64,000 nt of DNA from Anisakis pegreffii (Eukaryota > Nematoda > Chromadorea > Rhabditida > Anisakidae), in the NCBI GenBank assembly GCA_035041965.1, contig JAPYMA010000530.1, positions 1-64,000 on the forward strand, written 5' to 3'. Made by a program: the position numbers and the translations under genes. Of this stretch, positions 1 to 14,300 are shown one piece after another (position 1 is the first letter of the stretch; every line of letters starts with the position of its first letter). The notes beneath the pieces were generated by a model. That model worked only from the letters and a program-made list of their open reading frames with translations, was not told where the DNA came from and did no database searches.

Positions 1-947
1 CCTCTCCCCACCTCCTAATGATATCAAGAAGTTACAATTTTTACGTACAACGTCAGGAAGAAACGGAAAACCGGTCCGGAATCTCTCAGTGGCGTGAAAG
101 AAATTAATTTTTTGTAACGGAAGAAGTACTTTCGGAACTTCATCTATGCATTGCAGAAACAACGTGAACCTCGGCAATCATAAACGAAAAGCAATAAAAA
201 AAACATTCTTCAGCGATTAAAAAAAATGAAATTTAACAACACATTCAATTACTCATGAAGAAGGACGATGCAATAAACATTTGAGGAATTATCTTCCAGA
301 TGAATGGAAAAGTAATCATTTCATCAAGGTGATGGTTAATGAATAAGTAAAAATTCATCGGAGGGATGACAATAAATTCGAACTATCGAGCTTTTTGAGA
401 TGAGACAGGTGTCGTACCAATGAGCTCAATCAATTCTTAAGAAGAGGGCTTCCAATTGCATTTACGTACCCAAGTGAAAAAAAACAACAACATCAAAATA
501 ACGTTCTATCGTAACATAACAACTGCACGAAATACTAATTTCCCGACCTCCTCCGTTACCCTTCACGAGACCCCTAAATTGCCAAAAATGAGTAATTTCA
601 CCCCCCTATGAGAATCACTGGTTTAGAGAATATCAAATACATATGTTCCAGGATATTTTGCGAATGAATCACTGTTGCCATTTTTGATCATTTGATCTGC
701 ACCATCAGATCAACAAATCTCTAGGATCAGATGCTCATCTTTTGAGGGGAATGTGCGAGAATACGAGAAGAAATAATAAGGATCATTAGTGACTGCTGAC
801 GGCTGGTCGTAAAAATCCGACAATTTCGGTCGAAATATCGACATTCGCATTCCGATCAAACAATTTGGAATGTCGGTTGGATTTCCGACGACCGAAAATT
901 CAAAATGCCAAAATTCGGTCGAAATTCCGACTGTCGGAATAATGTAG

Positions 948-980
948 TCTCATATCGGTCGGATTCCTACCGATATGAGA
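948..980. repeat. Perfect inverted repeat, 12-bp arms
   Basis: The left arm TCTCATATCGGT (948-959) is exactly complementary to ACCGATATGAGA (969-980), with a 9-base spacer. Just upstream, two related copies of the word TTCGGTCGAAATNNCGAC lie near 824-842 and 914-931. Dense related palindromic words fit a fragment of a miniature inverted-repeat transposable element. No terminal repeats or target-site duplication could be assigned. Confidence 0.7.
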
Positions 981-3270
981 TTTCTCTCGGATAATATTGC
1001 TAGTAACAATACACTGATTGACCAAAGCAGTGCATACAAAAATGATTTTGCGGAATGTTTTCACGCAAAATGTCGGTTACCTTCGGTCGCATGAATACCT
1101 TGATACTCAACCGTTCATGTGAGTGAAACTGACGTATTGCGTTAAACCGTTACGCTAGATCACTTTTGTACACATTATTCGGGTAATTCGTAGTATTGTT
1201 ACTATTCCCATCACTGTTCTTATTCTTACTCGTGCCACTGCAAAATGTTCATCTTAGCGCTGCTTTACAATTTCATTCGTCAACGAATACTTTTGAGAAG
1301 GCAGTATACCTTATCCAATGTTTTCAAATGCTATCCAAAACTGCCATTTCATTAACATAAACATATGTGAATGTACTTTTTTCATCTTCCTCTCGACCAC
1401 CAAAAACGACATATAAGATTGGTCTTAGTACACATTTTATGTGCTTATTATCTCGCTTTCAAAAGCCGTTTTGTTCATCCATCAAAATTACTTCACTCAT
1501 TCAGAACTATTCATTGTTCTCCTAATCTCATTCGTTCCCAATATGGCATCTTACTTCAAAAAACATTGACAGTTAGTTGTTAGTGCTACAATCCTCGAAA
1601 TGAAGAAGATCCAATCCATGATTGATTCATATTCCGTCTCAAATAATTTCGTTCAGAATCGCTCATAGTAAGTCAAGTGAGCAGACTTATGATGTGTGTT
1701 ATTTTCATTGAGACGAGGTCTCTCCTCTTGTTTCACTTTTGATTCTCTAAATGCCTTTTGCATTATTCACTTCCATGAGATTGTGCACATGCAAGCATGC
1801 ACACGCATAAGCGTTATTTGTGCATGATGATGATCATGACCGCATGCAAACGCTTCAATCAGTAACGATGTTCGTACGATACAATGAAGGATGAATCTGT
1901 CTGACAAACTATCAAAGGAATCGTTCGTTCATTTGAATATAATATCTAAGGTAGTGAACGCATTACCAACGTTTTTGCCCTCTCCACAGCAGCAAAATAA
2001 TTTTGATTTTTCCAAAACTTCCTTTGCACAATACAGAAGTGACCTTGCTCAAGGATAGTGCTATCTGAATTATAAATATCTTTCTGTTATTTTCAGTGGA
2101 TGAATCGATTCGAATAACTTGTATAACTCATGCGATAACCGTAAAGATTTCCCAAATCACCTCTTGCATGCGTGAATAGCTTGCAACTTGATGAGGTAAT
2201 CATCGTAAATGGGATCATCGATTCGAAATAACAAATCATTAACCGTTGATATCATTATTATTGTTATTACCACCATGTCAAGTGAACAATCACTGGAGCA
2301 TATCGATCTATTGATTCACTTCTGTGTGATTTCATGTGATTGATATGACTGCTGATTGAACGAATTTGCACTGATCTGTTCAGGGTGAGAATGGATGCCA
2401 AACAACGCCTCTCGTATTATATTTGTCTTCACGATGCATTCATTTTTTTCGTCTGCATTATTCAAGTCAATCGTTTGTCGTCTTGTTGTTGTTGAATGCT
2501 TCCCTGGATTTTCGTTCTGTCTTGATTTCGCAATTTTTCATCGCTTTTTCTTCCAAAATTCCAATCACGAATTATTAGTCAGCTGATTGATTAATCATTT
2601 TTCCTAGTGACTGAACATATTTAATTCTTTCAATTGCCCTATATCAATCCTCTGAAATGCTGATTCTCAAAGAATTCCATCAGGAATTTCTGAACACTTC
2701 ACTCTCCTCCTGGATCGAACAGTTTCCAGTGCCGATAAGGCTAACGATAGAGTCGCTTTTATTTTTCCAAAAATCTCTCTGTTCAAAATCTCATGCAGTT
2801 TAAAACCGTCAAATGAACGCACTATTTGCATTAAATTGTTCAGTGAGTTGTGTTCAATCATGGAATACGCAAACGTTGTTATTTAAGAGTATTGCAGGTA
2901 AGTATTCCGCAAAATTCATCTTTGACAGTTCAGTTCCTCCAACTGTTAATCACCTGTGCCATTATGCACACTGAACACCAATATTACTCAACTACTTGAG
3001 TATGTATTCGAAATGTGAGTGGTACACACCCATGTCAACTATTACTGTGTCGAATTGAATATGAAAAAGCAATTGAACGAAATATTACATAGAAAACAAA
3101 ACGTTCTAAAAGACAAGTTTCTGAAATTTTTTCTCACCATAATTATACTTTCAAAGAAGGCGTTTTACATGAGGCATTTTGTGGAACTTGTTCTTAGTGA
3201 TCATTTCTTTGCGTTTTCTTTACGAGAACATCGACTCGACACGACATCAGAAGACGGCGAATACAACGCG

Positions 3271-3289
3271 TTATTATTATTATTATTAT
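3271..3289 (+). repeat. (TTA)n microsatellite
   Basis: About six uninterrupted TTA units. Confidence 0.85.
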
Positions 3290-6200
3290 CGCTACTAAAC
3301 ACCATAAGACAAGCGTCAAAGCAGTCACTTCTCTCACGGAATATGAGCCATTAGAAAAAAAAACATCCTCGTATTGCGTTTAATGCACACATAGATCTTT
3401 ATATTCAATTTTGAATTTGATCAAATTCTGCCCAAACATCGCCGAACATAAACTTGTTGATTCGTACAATGTTCTGACTGGATTGCTGCTGATTCGTCAT
3501 CGTACATTTCATTCTGCCGAACGTTTTCTTCAACTTTTCTTCTATACACCCACATTATGAAGTTGTTATTTCAATAGCGTTTCATTTCCGTGTCATTTCA
3601 GTCCTCGGCGCTAACTTCACATTCAGACACAATTTTGGACTGATGGCCGGATCATATCAGTTTTTATTGGTTTTCTTACTATATCAGTCTGGGAAATGCT
3701 GCGATATCGCTTTTTACGATAGAGTCATTTGGTAGTTCTCGAACCATTCCGTTGCATCATATCAGTTTTTTTTTTATTCAATAAAAACCTTATTTTTGGT
3801 ACTTGGTGGATATCGAAAACGTTTCATTTGAAAGTGGGATGGATATTTTGATTGTTCACGATGCTACGAATCATCCGCACTCGTACTAATTCACATACCT
3901 GTATGTTCATCAATCGCAATCCCCATTTCTCTGTTACTATTATTATTAGGATTATTATCCATCATCATTTCCTACATACATATGCGTACAAATATGTATG
4001 TGTAGCTGCTGCTATCTATGCGGCATGATATTATAGTATAATAATTCTTTGGTGAATTTCGCTAAACGCAATATAAAAATGCATGCTGCGATATGGCATT
4101 ATCCAACTGATGATTATTTTAACACACCTCGTAGATTCGTGTTCAGTGTTGTGCACATTAGGTAAACAAGTCACGTTTGTTGATATCAATCCTCTCTGCA
4201 TTCCAAATCTGCGAGTGCCAATCAACTTGGATTTTTCGTTCCGCTGAATTTCGAACGATCATTGCTCCGTTTCCCTCACTTATCACTGGTGACCACAAAC
4301 TAGAACAGCCTGTGCTCAGCTCGTAGCAGTTTCAAAATAAGCCAAGACTGGTTCTCGTTTCTTTTACATCATTCGAGTAATCTTGTAAATATTCAAGTTC
4401 AGCTCGGATCACTTATGATCACATTGATGTTTCCATTTTTCGATGAACTGCTACTGATCTGCTATGCAATAAGAACGTAACATCTCAGAGTTGTGTACGA
4501 TTGTGTGTGCTTAGCGTTGCTCGCGAGATTCCTATTCGGTGACAATACGAGGTCACTATTTGATTTGATTGTTCAAACAAACCTATTCTACAGCACAATT
4601 TACATTATCACTCCAGGAACTTGCCCAAAAGATCACATGAAGTTATGAGCAAAATTTAGTTTATCTTATCGTATTTGATCTCGGCTAATTGATCGTTTAG
4701 TGCAGTCGCTATCAAGCGAGTGTACCAATTATCCAACACGGCTTGTCACGCTCACCATTTGCTTCGTTTCAATGCCAATACAGGTTATTTCGAAACTGAA
4801 ATTTGAAATTTTGTCATCAACGACAAATACGAAAATATTCCATAATTATGCTCATAACAATGATACTAATAATAATAATAATAATGATACGAAAAATAAT
4901 AATAGCAGGCATAGTGAGACGACAATAAAGGTATTATAAACACATTTGAAATATAGTTTGCTTTTAATTGGATCCGAATCGAGAAGAAGAGGAAGAGACT
5001 GTGAGAAGTTTGTGGTGTACTTAGTAGAAAATTTGTGTGCTGGAAATTCTAAACAAATACAGTGAATGAAGAAGACAAAAGTGAAAACCTTTTGACAGTT
5101 TGTTGAATGAATGCATTCTGTCAGTCTTTATTCGCCGACTGTAATTCATCATATTACAGTGGTCGTCGTCACCAAGAACGATCCTTCCAATCGTATATTA
5201 TTCCATTATTCATTTGAACAAACATTTCAGTCAACCTCTTCTCACCACAAAATCATCTCAACACCACCGCATCGTGCCAATTACTCTTAAATAAGCAATC
5301 ATTATGTTGTAACCAAATGACTACAGCTACTTTTTTGTGGTCTCAACTTTTTTTTGGTTTTGTACCATTTCAATCATTGCTCACGGAATAAGTTTTTGGT
5401 TTTATTTGTGCTATTTTGTGTTTACTCTGAACGCGAGTTTAAGAGGAAGCACACGACATCGGTGGAATGTAATGGTGAGAAAAGTGACCAGTTGTTGAGA
5501 TTGAACATCTTTCACTTGTGCTCTTAATATTTAATTTGTGAATTACGCTCTCAAGACACTTATTTCTATTTTCCAATGAACTTCATGTTTTCGGAAAGCA
5601 AAACTCAAATGTTTTCCTTCCCTGATCGTATAGCTATCGTTTCAAGATCCAGTGATTTTTCATTAGTTATGAGAGGTGTTTTACAAAGAGATGGAATTTG
5701 TATTACTCGAATATGATTCGACTCGAAATAAAGTCGGCTTGCTTGCTTGTTAAATGCCCATCTTCCCGATGTGTTCCATCGCTTTCTACCGCTCTGATTT
5801 CCTTCGAATGAATTTTTCGTACTGTTAGCAATTCGTTACAGATGGGCACTTATTGGAGAACAACACCTCAGTGATAGAACAACTGATCATTGATTGATAT
5901 GTATCTGTTAAGTGAGAGCAAATACGCACGAAGAACTGCAGTGATTATTTGCAGATTGCGCTAGATAGCTTTTGCTCAGTGGTTTCTTTTCGTTTCAGTT
6001 GACTTGTTCTTTTAACGTTTCATCATGACTTGTCCTCGACATTCTATGCTCTCCACTTCAACTCGAGCTTGAACATCGATCGCTTGGCTCGTTTCTTTAG
6101 CTTGAATGATTCGAGACGTAGTCAATCGTTCAGTATGCTTTCTTTCTTTAACTTCTTTAAGATTTAGCCCATCTTTCGATTTATCGTCTTCCTCATTTCA

Positions 6201-8206
6201 GCTCGAGCCATTCGAACATGAGCACATTGTTTGACTTTCGCAACTTGGCATAATTCGAGCAGTTTTTAGGGTGCAACTCGGCTCACTTCAATTCAACTCA
6301 GTGTATACACTCAACGAATTCTTTGCAGTAGCTATCAATTGTCGTCTCTGCTCAAAGTACGTTAGCATCGTTATTTCTCCTCCATCCTCTTCTAAATGTA
6401 CACCACAGATTCAACACCAGTTGTTCTCGAAACGACACGCTTGCAACAAATTGCCTGCTTTATCAACCTATCGCTTGTTCGATTCGTACTTCTTCTTTGA
6501 CACGGCTCAACTCGAAATATAATTGCTCTTTCCGATATCCACCCAATTACTCTAAATTATTATTGCGGTATTATTGTTTCTGTATTATATCATTAATGGC
6601 ACTGTCTTCGTTATTAATAGCAATATTAAAATGATTGTTCACAATAGTATAGTCACTAATACTATTGCAACTGAAACTAACGGTTGTAATAAATATGAGC
6701 ATACCATTGGGAGCTTTGTAATAACGATATCATCACTATGGTTAATGCCAGGTTCATTAGTTCGATTCTTTGACTTGTCGAATATGTACAGTTCTCATAA
6801 TAGTATCGCCTCACACGGAAATGTTTCATTATGATCACGAAAGATCATCATGTACTAAATATTATGCACTTTCGATTGTTGAATCTCAAGAAAATTTTGT
6901 GGCAGCAGTAAGTGCAATCGAGTCTCATCAACAAACATCATTCTGAAACTAAAGTTCCAATGCTGGTGACTAACTGAAGTCAATTGTAGTTTTTCATTTC
7001 CCATTCATTTCACATTCTCTTTTCTCATTGTTCACTCTCACATGATTGTCCTCATTGTTCAGCAGCAACCACCACCACCACCAGCAGGAGCAATGTTTCG
7101 ACGAACGGATGGATGAACGAATAAATAAATTATTATAAAAATATTCTTTGATGAATCGTCCAAATCGTTTATGTGTCCGGCAGAGAGCGCGTTATTTTTC
7201 GTTGAAATGATCGATTCAAAACCACTTCACAGTGACTGATTCGCTATCGATTTATACTATTCGATCGTCACCATCGTCAGCATCACCGCTATCGTCATAA
7301 TTACCCACTTTCGCATTTTCGTTATTCCGGTTGAATATTTTCATGTGTAATATTTCACCCAAAAATTTTGCTGTAATCTTGTTGAAATTTCGTTCAAAAC
7401 AATTCTTTCCTCGATCGCGACATTTCAAGTTGATTCACTCTATTACTCGTATATGTTCACTGTATGCATTTTGCATTCATTCTATTACTCGTACACAAAC
7501 AAAAACTGGTCCATATTGGTGTTTTGTTCTCGTAAAGAGTTAGATGAAATGCGCTCTCTTCTTCCTCTTGAATGGAGACGAATTCAGACGAGAAATTATT
7601 CGTTCGATTTAATTTGACATTGCACAAACTTAGCCTATCACATGCTAGGTAAACAGCGAGACAGATAAATGACTGTGTATTTGTTGTGGAATGTGATATT
7701 GACAAATGTTTTTTATGAGTTCGTTTACTTTCAAAAGTATGAATGAATAGGTAAACGCTGGACATGTAGATATTCATGTTGGAATTTGTACAGATATGGA
7801 ATGCAGTTAGAGATCAATGGACCGGATCGATTCATTTGAATTTTGTGTCCGTCACCACCACCACTGAGAATGTTTACATTTTTGATCAGCTTCAGTTAAT
7901 TCAATGAATAAACTTGTGCCATCAACGAACAAATTCGTACTTTCCAAATGATCACATAGTCATCATCTCTCAAAATCGGGTTTCCTTGGATTTATATCGG
8001 CGAAAAAGATTTTCGCCTGATGTGTGAACACAGAAGTGCATTCGGTTTTTCGAAGCAGTGCGTGCTTAAGAGAACTCATTCAGACTCTAATCGCTCAGGT
8101 TCATCTCAATGGCTCTCTTGAATTGTTGTAATGCAATGCGCTCTTTGAAGATCATTTCGAACCTCTTCGAAAAGAGTTTTATCGAGTGAAGAGTATCACA
8201 AATGGA

Positions 8207-8230
8207 CTGCTGCTGCTGCTACTGCTGCTG
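8207..8230 (+). repeat. (CTG)n microsatellite with one CTA interruption
   Basis: CTG units run through this stretch with a single CTA in the middle. It is not part of any gene model. Confidence 0.8.
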
Positions 8231-11117
8231 ACTCAATGGTTTGCAGCGTTGCATGTGTAACATTTGGTTGCTATGAGAGCTATTGTTGAAGGAACACCGG
8301 CGTAGGATTGTGTTTTTAAGACATTTGCGACTATCTACAAAAAATCCGGAAAAATTCACTGCGAATCAGCAGTCAATGAAAATTTTTTCACAAGCGCTCC
8401 AGACGAGAAATGACGAATATTTGTATTGTTGTAATATTCGAAGAAATAGTGCCACTTAATATTAGTGCTACTTAATGGCCGTTTGAAATCTTTGCTGATG
8501 AATTGGCGGATGGCTATATCTATTGCCGTTTTTTGACGGTTGGAAACTTGGATGAGGCGTTATGCTGCTGAATGCAATGTGTGAGTGTAGAGTTCGATTT
8601 GTACTTTTTCGCTACTTTGACTGATTCGTTTTCAGCATTCGCTGGCCGATGGGTTTTGTCTCGAGATCAGTTTAGGGAGTGGAAAAAATCCATTGAAACT
8701 GACTAATTCATTTCATAGTGCACTCGTTACTCCATCATTGTTTCTCCTCACCATCCTTGTGATCACCTTGAATGGGACTGACGGATGATTAGCCATTGTT
8801 CCTTTCATAGGTCGACGGGTTTCACGAATTTTTTTACAAGTTTAACGAGAATTCGAAGCCTGACAACTCCAGCAACAAAGAATTCACAGAGATTGGTTTG
8901 AACTAGAACCTCTTCAGAAGTGATTTTAATTTTCACATTTATGAAAGGAAGTGTGTGTTTCGATTTCACTCAATTAAATGCAAGAGAAAGCAGCCTAGTG
9001 CACAGTGTCTGAGAGCTCATTGGGGATTAGTCTGCGTGATCCTTGGCCTGCTTGAAACAACGACCGTATAAATCCGAATGTCGTTAATTTTTCAGGAAAT
9101 AATGTCGTTCAATTCAACCAACTTGATGTAATGTATGCTTTTCAGCACTGCATCAAGTTCCAACCGATCGTTGTGAATTCGGTTGGCGATTAGTAGAATC
9201 ATTCATTAATAGGCACTTATGCGATCACTTCATAAGGCCCCTTAGGGCATCATCATTTGCGATTTCGACACCATTTATACGTATTCACATGAACTTCAAT
9301 GAAGAGTTTATCATTTATGAGTAGTGACAGCATTTACGTTGAACATTACACTGATCGCTAGGAGAACTTATATGGTATTGATTCGATTATTGACGATGAT
9401 GACTCGCATACACCTCTCTACAATACATTAAATGTTTAGAGGCGTTTCGAAACGCAAATATTCACAGGTATTTGGAAGCGCAACAATCGGGAGAAATTTC
9501 ATTCCATTCGATTTCGAACTACCATCCAATAGTTGGGATTTCTATCCAAAATTTTACGATTCAAAAACGTAAAGCTCCAAAAATGGATATTCGCAATAAT
9601 CTTCTCCCACATAAATTCCAAAACAAAAGCGCGTTCCAATCTAACAATTCGATCCGCTGGATCTAGCTTTTATTATGGGACAGTAATGTATTATATTGAA
9701 CTGAACTGAACTGACTTATCGATCAACGTCTCAAGATCGATCGTATCGCTCTGTTCTTCAATGAAGGCAAGTCGTCGGTATGGCACCAACCTGTAGCAAT
9801 TCGCAGTTTTTAGTTTTTGTTACAGTGTCGATTGCCACCAATCGATAAGATCGTATGCGTTTCATGATGGACAGTATGTTTTGTTGCTTAATTGCTAATG
9901 CAGTTCATCGAGCAATACAAATCCATCGAAGTTTATCCGAATTGCGCATAGACTCATTGTCAACCAAATCTACTGTACATTCATAAATAACCATTGACTC
10001 ATGATGGCGTATGCCTTTGTTTGCGCTCATAAATTCCAAAATATTTACGCTTATCTCAGCCTCATTTATCACATTGTGTCATTCTTGATTCTCTATCAGC
10101 ATTTTTTAAAATTGCGCTGCTGACTATAGCGTACAATCAGTCGACATTGTATAGAGCTGATCATCTCGAGTGCTTATATTCTATCGGATATTTGGCTAAT
10201 CTTTATTCAATCACGTGATATTCAATCATTCACCTGAGTCTGAATTAGAGCCTGAATCAAGCATGGACTGACCCCTGAGCCTGAATGTAGATGAAGGCCT
10301 AAGTATAAGTCTGCCCTAAGTATATATCTTCAGTGATCACTACCGTTAATAATTTTCATAATTTGCTATTATTTATCATTTTGAAAGAAGTGACGTTATG
10401 TTCCAGTCAACTGAGACTAACGAAAAACAACGACAGATAATTTAGTGGTTTATAAAAATGAGCATATTGGCGTTGTTTGAAAAGGAAAGTTTTATTGAAA
10501 AAGTGCATGGAAAGGATGATGAAATGTGTATAAGTATGACTGTAATTTACGTTGTGAATAATGATAATGATCAATCATATATAAATGCACAAATGAGTGT
10601 AATGTACATCAGTATTTCAAATAATGTTGTGCGCAGTTAGTACATCTCCACACCAGCTGAGTGAGCCCGATTGCAGTAAGTAAATAACTCTGTTACAAAT
10701 TATTTATTCGTTCGTTTGTATTTGTTGAAGTGCGTTATTGATAGTGATATCGTTAATAAGATTATCAGTTTTATCCATAGACAGATGATAACATTTTTGT
10801 GAGTTTATTATGTTTCAAAACACTGGGCACTTTTGGCTCTCATGACAACTGAGGGATAACAATGGCGATACGATGGTATTTTCCCAATCCATTCTAAGTC
10901 AGTCTTTCGGAGTCATATCGGTCGATTAAGAAAGGCATTCATTGGGGCCTGACTGATCATGAATAATGGATAGAGATCGGTTCTTGCAGAAGCGCGCTCT
11001 CACCTGAACTTTATCAATTAAGCAATGCGTGTCGTAGTCTGATGACGTAAATTGGAATCACCATTCCTATTATAATTAACATCATCATTATCATGCAAAG
11101 ATCGAAGAGCGCATGAA

Positions 11118-11138
11118 ATGATGATGATGATGATGATG
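11118..11138 (+). repeat. (ATG)n microsatellite
   Basis: Seven ATG/GAT units in a row, about 250 bp upstream of the first coding exon of the CTIF-like gene. Confidence 0.85.
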
Positions 11139-11388
11139 CACTGATTCATTGAACTGACGTGGCTTGCTAACGATTCGATAGTATTGTTGTTATAAGAGTG
11201 ATTGACTGACACACGATGGTGATAGTGGCAAGTGCTACTGAAGAGCAGATAATGTTGTTGAATGTATCGGTTAAATGATAGCAACGTTTTATGAAATAAT
11301 AATGTGAGTATTGGTTGCGTTGTTATGAATAAAATTAGCATAAATTTATGGAGGGTGGAAGGACGGCATCCGAATCACCATTGAACAA

Positions 11389-14300
11389 ATGATGAATAAT
11401 AACAACGCTTCAACGACAACGAACGGTGACCGCCGAGCCAAACGGCCCTCAAACAGACCCGCAATGCAAATCTACCGTCCTCCAGGTGAGATTCACTATG
11501 TTTTCTGCACTTCGCATTCATCCAGTTTTCACACTCTGTTATACGACATTTCAAATGATTTTATTTACTATTAGTTTTTGATATTCGAGTTTGAAATTTC
11601 GCAAGTAATTTCATGATGATAACGTTCTTTTTTTGATACAGTAAATGTATGACGATAGCATGAAAAGTTGAAGATGAATGATACCTGAATAGTCATACTG
11701 ATATTTGTGATTGTATGAACAGTGCCTACAGTATGATCTGGAGAGTGCATCATCGTATCGTGATGAATTCATGCACTGAACAAGTTGTTCCACTCCCTCA
11801 TGAACTGCTCTCGACTGAAACAAGATTCGCATAATCGTACCGTCATGAAAAGTGTCTTGTTCATGTTCTCGAAAATATCCTTCTTCTCACATCAGAATCA
11901 GTTGCAATTTCCAAATTCTTCCCAGTTATCCTCTTCTAAACCTGACCGCCTCATTGTCATCAATTGAGTTCAAGTCGTCTGACGAGTCAATCTCTCAGTT
12001 TTTATGCGTTACGACGAGGCACTCTTTGAAAATCTTGTCTTGAAATGTGCTCAGACTTCAACTACGTTTATTCAATATGAACTCGAGCGAACCAGGTCTG
12101 TTCGCTGTGGACACATCGAAAAAAATATTGATTTTATCGGAGAGCATTCTACAAATCCAGCGAAACTCGTTCGCTCTGCATTCATCTGACATCGTTCTGA
12201 AAGATGATGATGATGCAACAATTTCGATCTATTTGGGATTTTTTTCGAAATCGACACAAAAAATTTGCACCTAACAACAGCACCAAATGAACGCAGTCAG
12301 TGTTCGTTGTTTTCTCGTTGGTCACGAGTTTCTTCAGTTAACTGAACAAACCAGACAAACACCTTTTGTCGAATTGCTTTTTCTTATGAACTCTACGAAA
12401 ACACTCCTATTCGTTGAGGGATCTTCGAGAAATTTGGTCAGTATAAAATAGGAATGCTTGCTGAGATTTTGTTGCTTTCATATTATTGTTGTCTACTGTT
12501 GTTGCGACGGATACCGTTTCATTAAAATTCTTGCAGATTCATTCTTCTGCTTAGGCTACTTGCAGTCCTTTTCTGTCGTGTGCCATTCATGCTTGAATCG
12601 CTACGTTAACTGATGAACTTAAAAACGAATTTCTGATTTATGCAAAATTCCATTCGTTTGCTTTAACTCATCTTAGTCGTCAAAATATACAGTTATGTAA
12701 GCAATTAGGTATCCTTCCTGGTTGTTTCAAAAAATGTTATCGAACAAAAATAGCGAAGATCCACCAATAATCAATCATTTATCGTCGAATACAGAATCAA
12801 GTTGATTGATGTGCGATAGGAGGATGTTAATCATCTGTTCAGAATGGGTTTTTGTGCGAGTGTGACTATTGTGAATTGGTTTTTGCTGTCGATAGTTCGA
12901 CGATCTGAAAAAAAAGAAATTCTACTCATTGGTCTATATAAAATCGATACGTAATTGATTATCGGTGAATGAAAAAGAATCACCGAAACGATCAAATCCA
13001 CCGAGAGAATGTTTGATTTCTGTAGGTATTCAACTGAAATGCTATGGAAAATCCGATAAGAACTCGTTGAAAATAGCAGACGGTTTTGCTGCCAGATCAG
13101 ATCAGCTCAGAGCAGACATTTTTCGGCAATGACGAGAGTGGTTGTTGGAAAGACTGAACGCATTCGAGAGTTTGGAGAGTGCTTACGAATTATGTGAGAA
13201 GGATAGAAAGAGATTTTGCTGATCTATCTCCTCCATATTTTACTTCATATTTTGTGATTTGCTCTCTTCACCATATGGTACTTTCAGTTGAACACTAATA
13301 CACTGTAACACTAACATCAGCGAAGAGGATTTAGCATTCCGAATTAAACTAATCTGCGTCGGTTGTGTTTGTCAGTCAGATCTAAATATAATAAAATAGG
13401 GCAGCAGCCAATAAGTTGTTAGTATCGATGAATTCATATGAATGAACATACAGAAACAAACAAACAATTCACGATTGAATTTGAAAAATTCCTCATTTTC
13501 GCGTATCGCTTCTTTCTGCTTATGTATGAGCATTGTTCATCGGCTCTGATTCAGATTTCGTGCTATTGTTTCGCGTTCTAGGCTTTGATACGTTGTATCG
13601 TCATTAAATGGATAAGTTCAAACAGCTCTTTTACCCTTTACCGTAACTATTCACTGTGTTTACATTGATCTTAATTTTACTGCGTATAGGCTTAGTTTTC
13701 TGGCTTGCTGAATCAAACGAGTGTGAGCGAATGCGATAATCCTGAAACCAGATCTCTCATCTGCTGTCCTAATTGCACAATCACTACTGTTCTCTTGCAT
13801 CTTAGAGTCCACTTCGTTTGGAGCAGCCAAAGAAAAACGTTCACACTCCAGAAAAATTGAGTGTTTGCGATAAGATTGGTGTGGCATTTGAATCGTTTCA
13901 ATGCACTTGAAAATAATGCATGAAAATAGCACAAATATGGGTTTGATAGCGTCATTGCATGAGGAATGTGTCATTCATATTTCACAGGAAGAACGTGTTG
14001 ATTTTGGACGGTGACTCACTGACGGTCCCGTCTGAGGGTGTTTTCGAAAACTTATCAAATATAGCGATCTCGATTCCACACAATACACCCGCCACTAGTG
14101 GATTTCCTTGAATTCGCTGTCAGTGGTCACATGGAAGCAGAAATTTATTCAGATTACCCGCTCATGGTTACTAGACGGTAAAGTGCTTGTTCCAACAGCA
14201 AGTTTCCGTACTAACGAAGCATTTCCATGAAGGTTGCCATAAACTGCAGCTGATTTCACATCAAGACTGCTCGTCTGATATTCATTTGTTTGAATTACAA

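Larger units (their letters stand above)
1..11388. other. Long intergenic region with no supported gene
   Basis: No exon chain with consistent phase and recognisable protein similarity was found on either strand. Open frames here are short and of biased composition, and many lack an ATG. The stretch holds short microsatellites (TTA at 3271-3289, AAT around 4867-4885, CTG/CTA around 8207-8230), a palindrome at 948-980 and a degenerate region rich in CTCGA-like words around 6050-6510. It could contain distal regulatory DNA or long untranslated exons of the CTIF-like gene to the right. A gene of an unfamiliar family made of very small exons would have escaped this reading. Confidence 0.6.

Noticed and set aside
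2667..2861. 64-codon minus-strand frame with a true ATG and mixed composition
   Set aside because: It looks mildly coding-like, but no donor, acceptor or similarity supports it as a gene.
3019..3354. 111-codon plus-strand frame
   Set aside because: It begins with GTG, includes a TTA microsatellite read as poly-leucine, and has no domain or splice context.
7457..7777. 106-codon minus-strand frame
   Set aside because: Biased, low-information composition with no family features and no neighbouring exon in phase.
11118..11138. Start-codon cluster (ATG repeat)
   Set aside because: It is a microsatellite; stop codons lie between it and the coding exon at 11389.
12047..12274. Open frames in the first intron of the CTIF-like gene
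   Set aside because: They overlap in several frames, and none joins the flanking exons in phase with acceptable splice sites.
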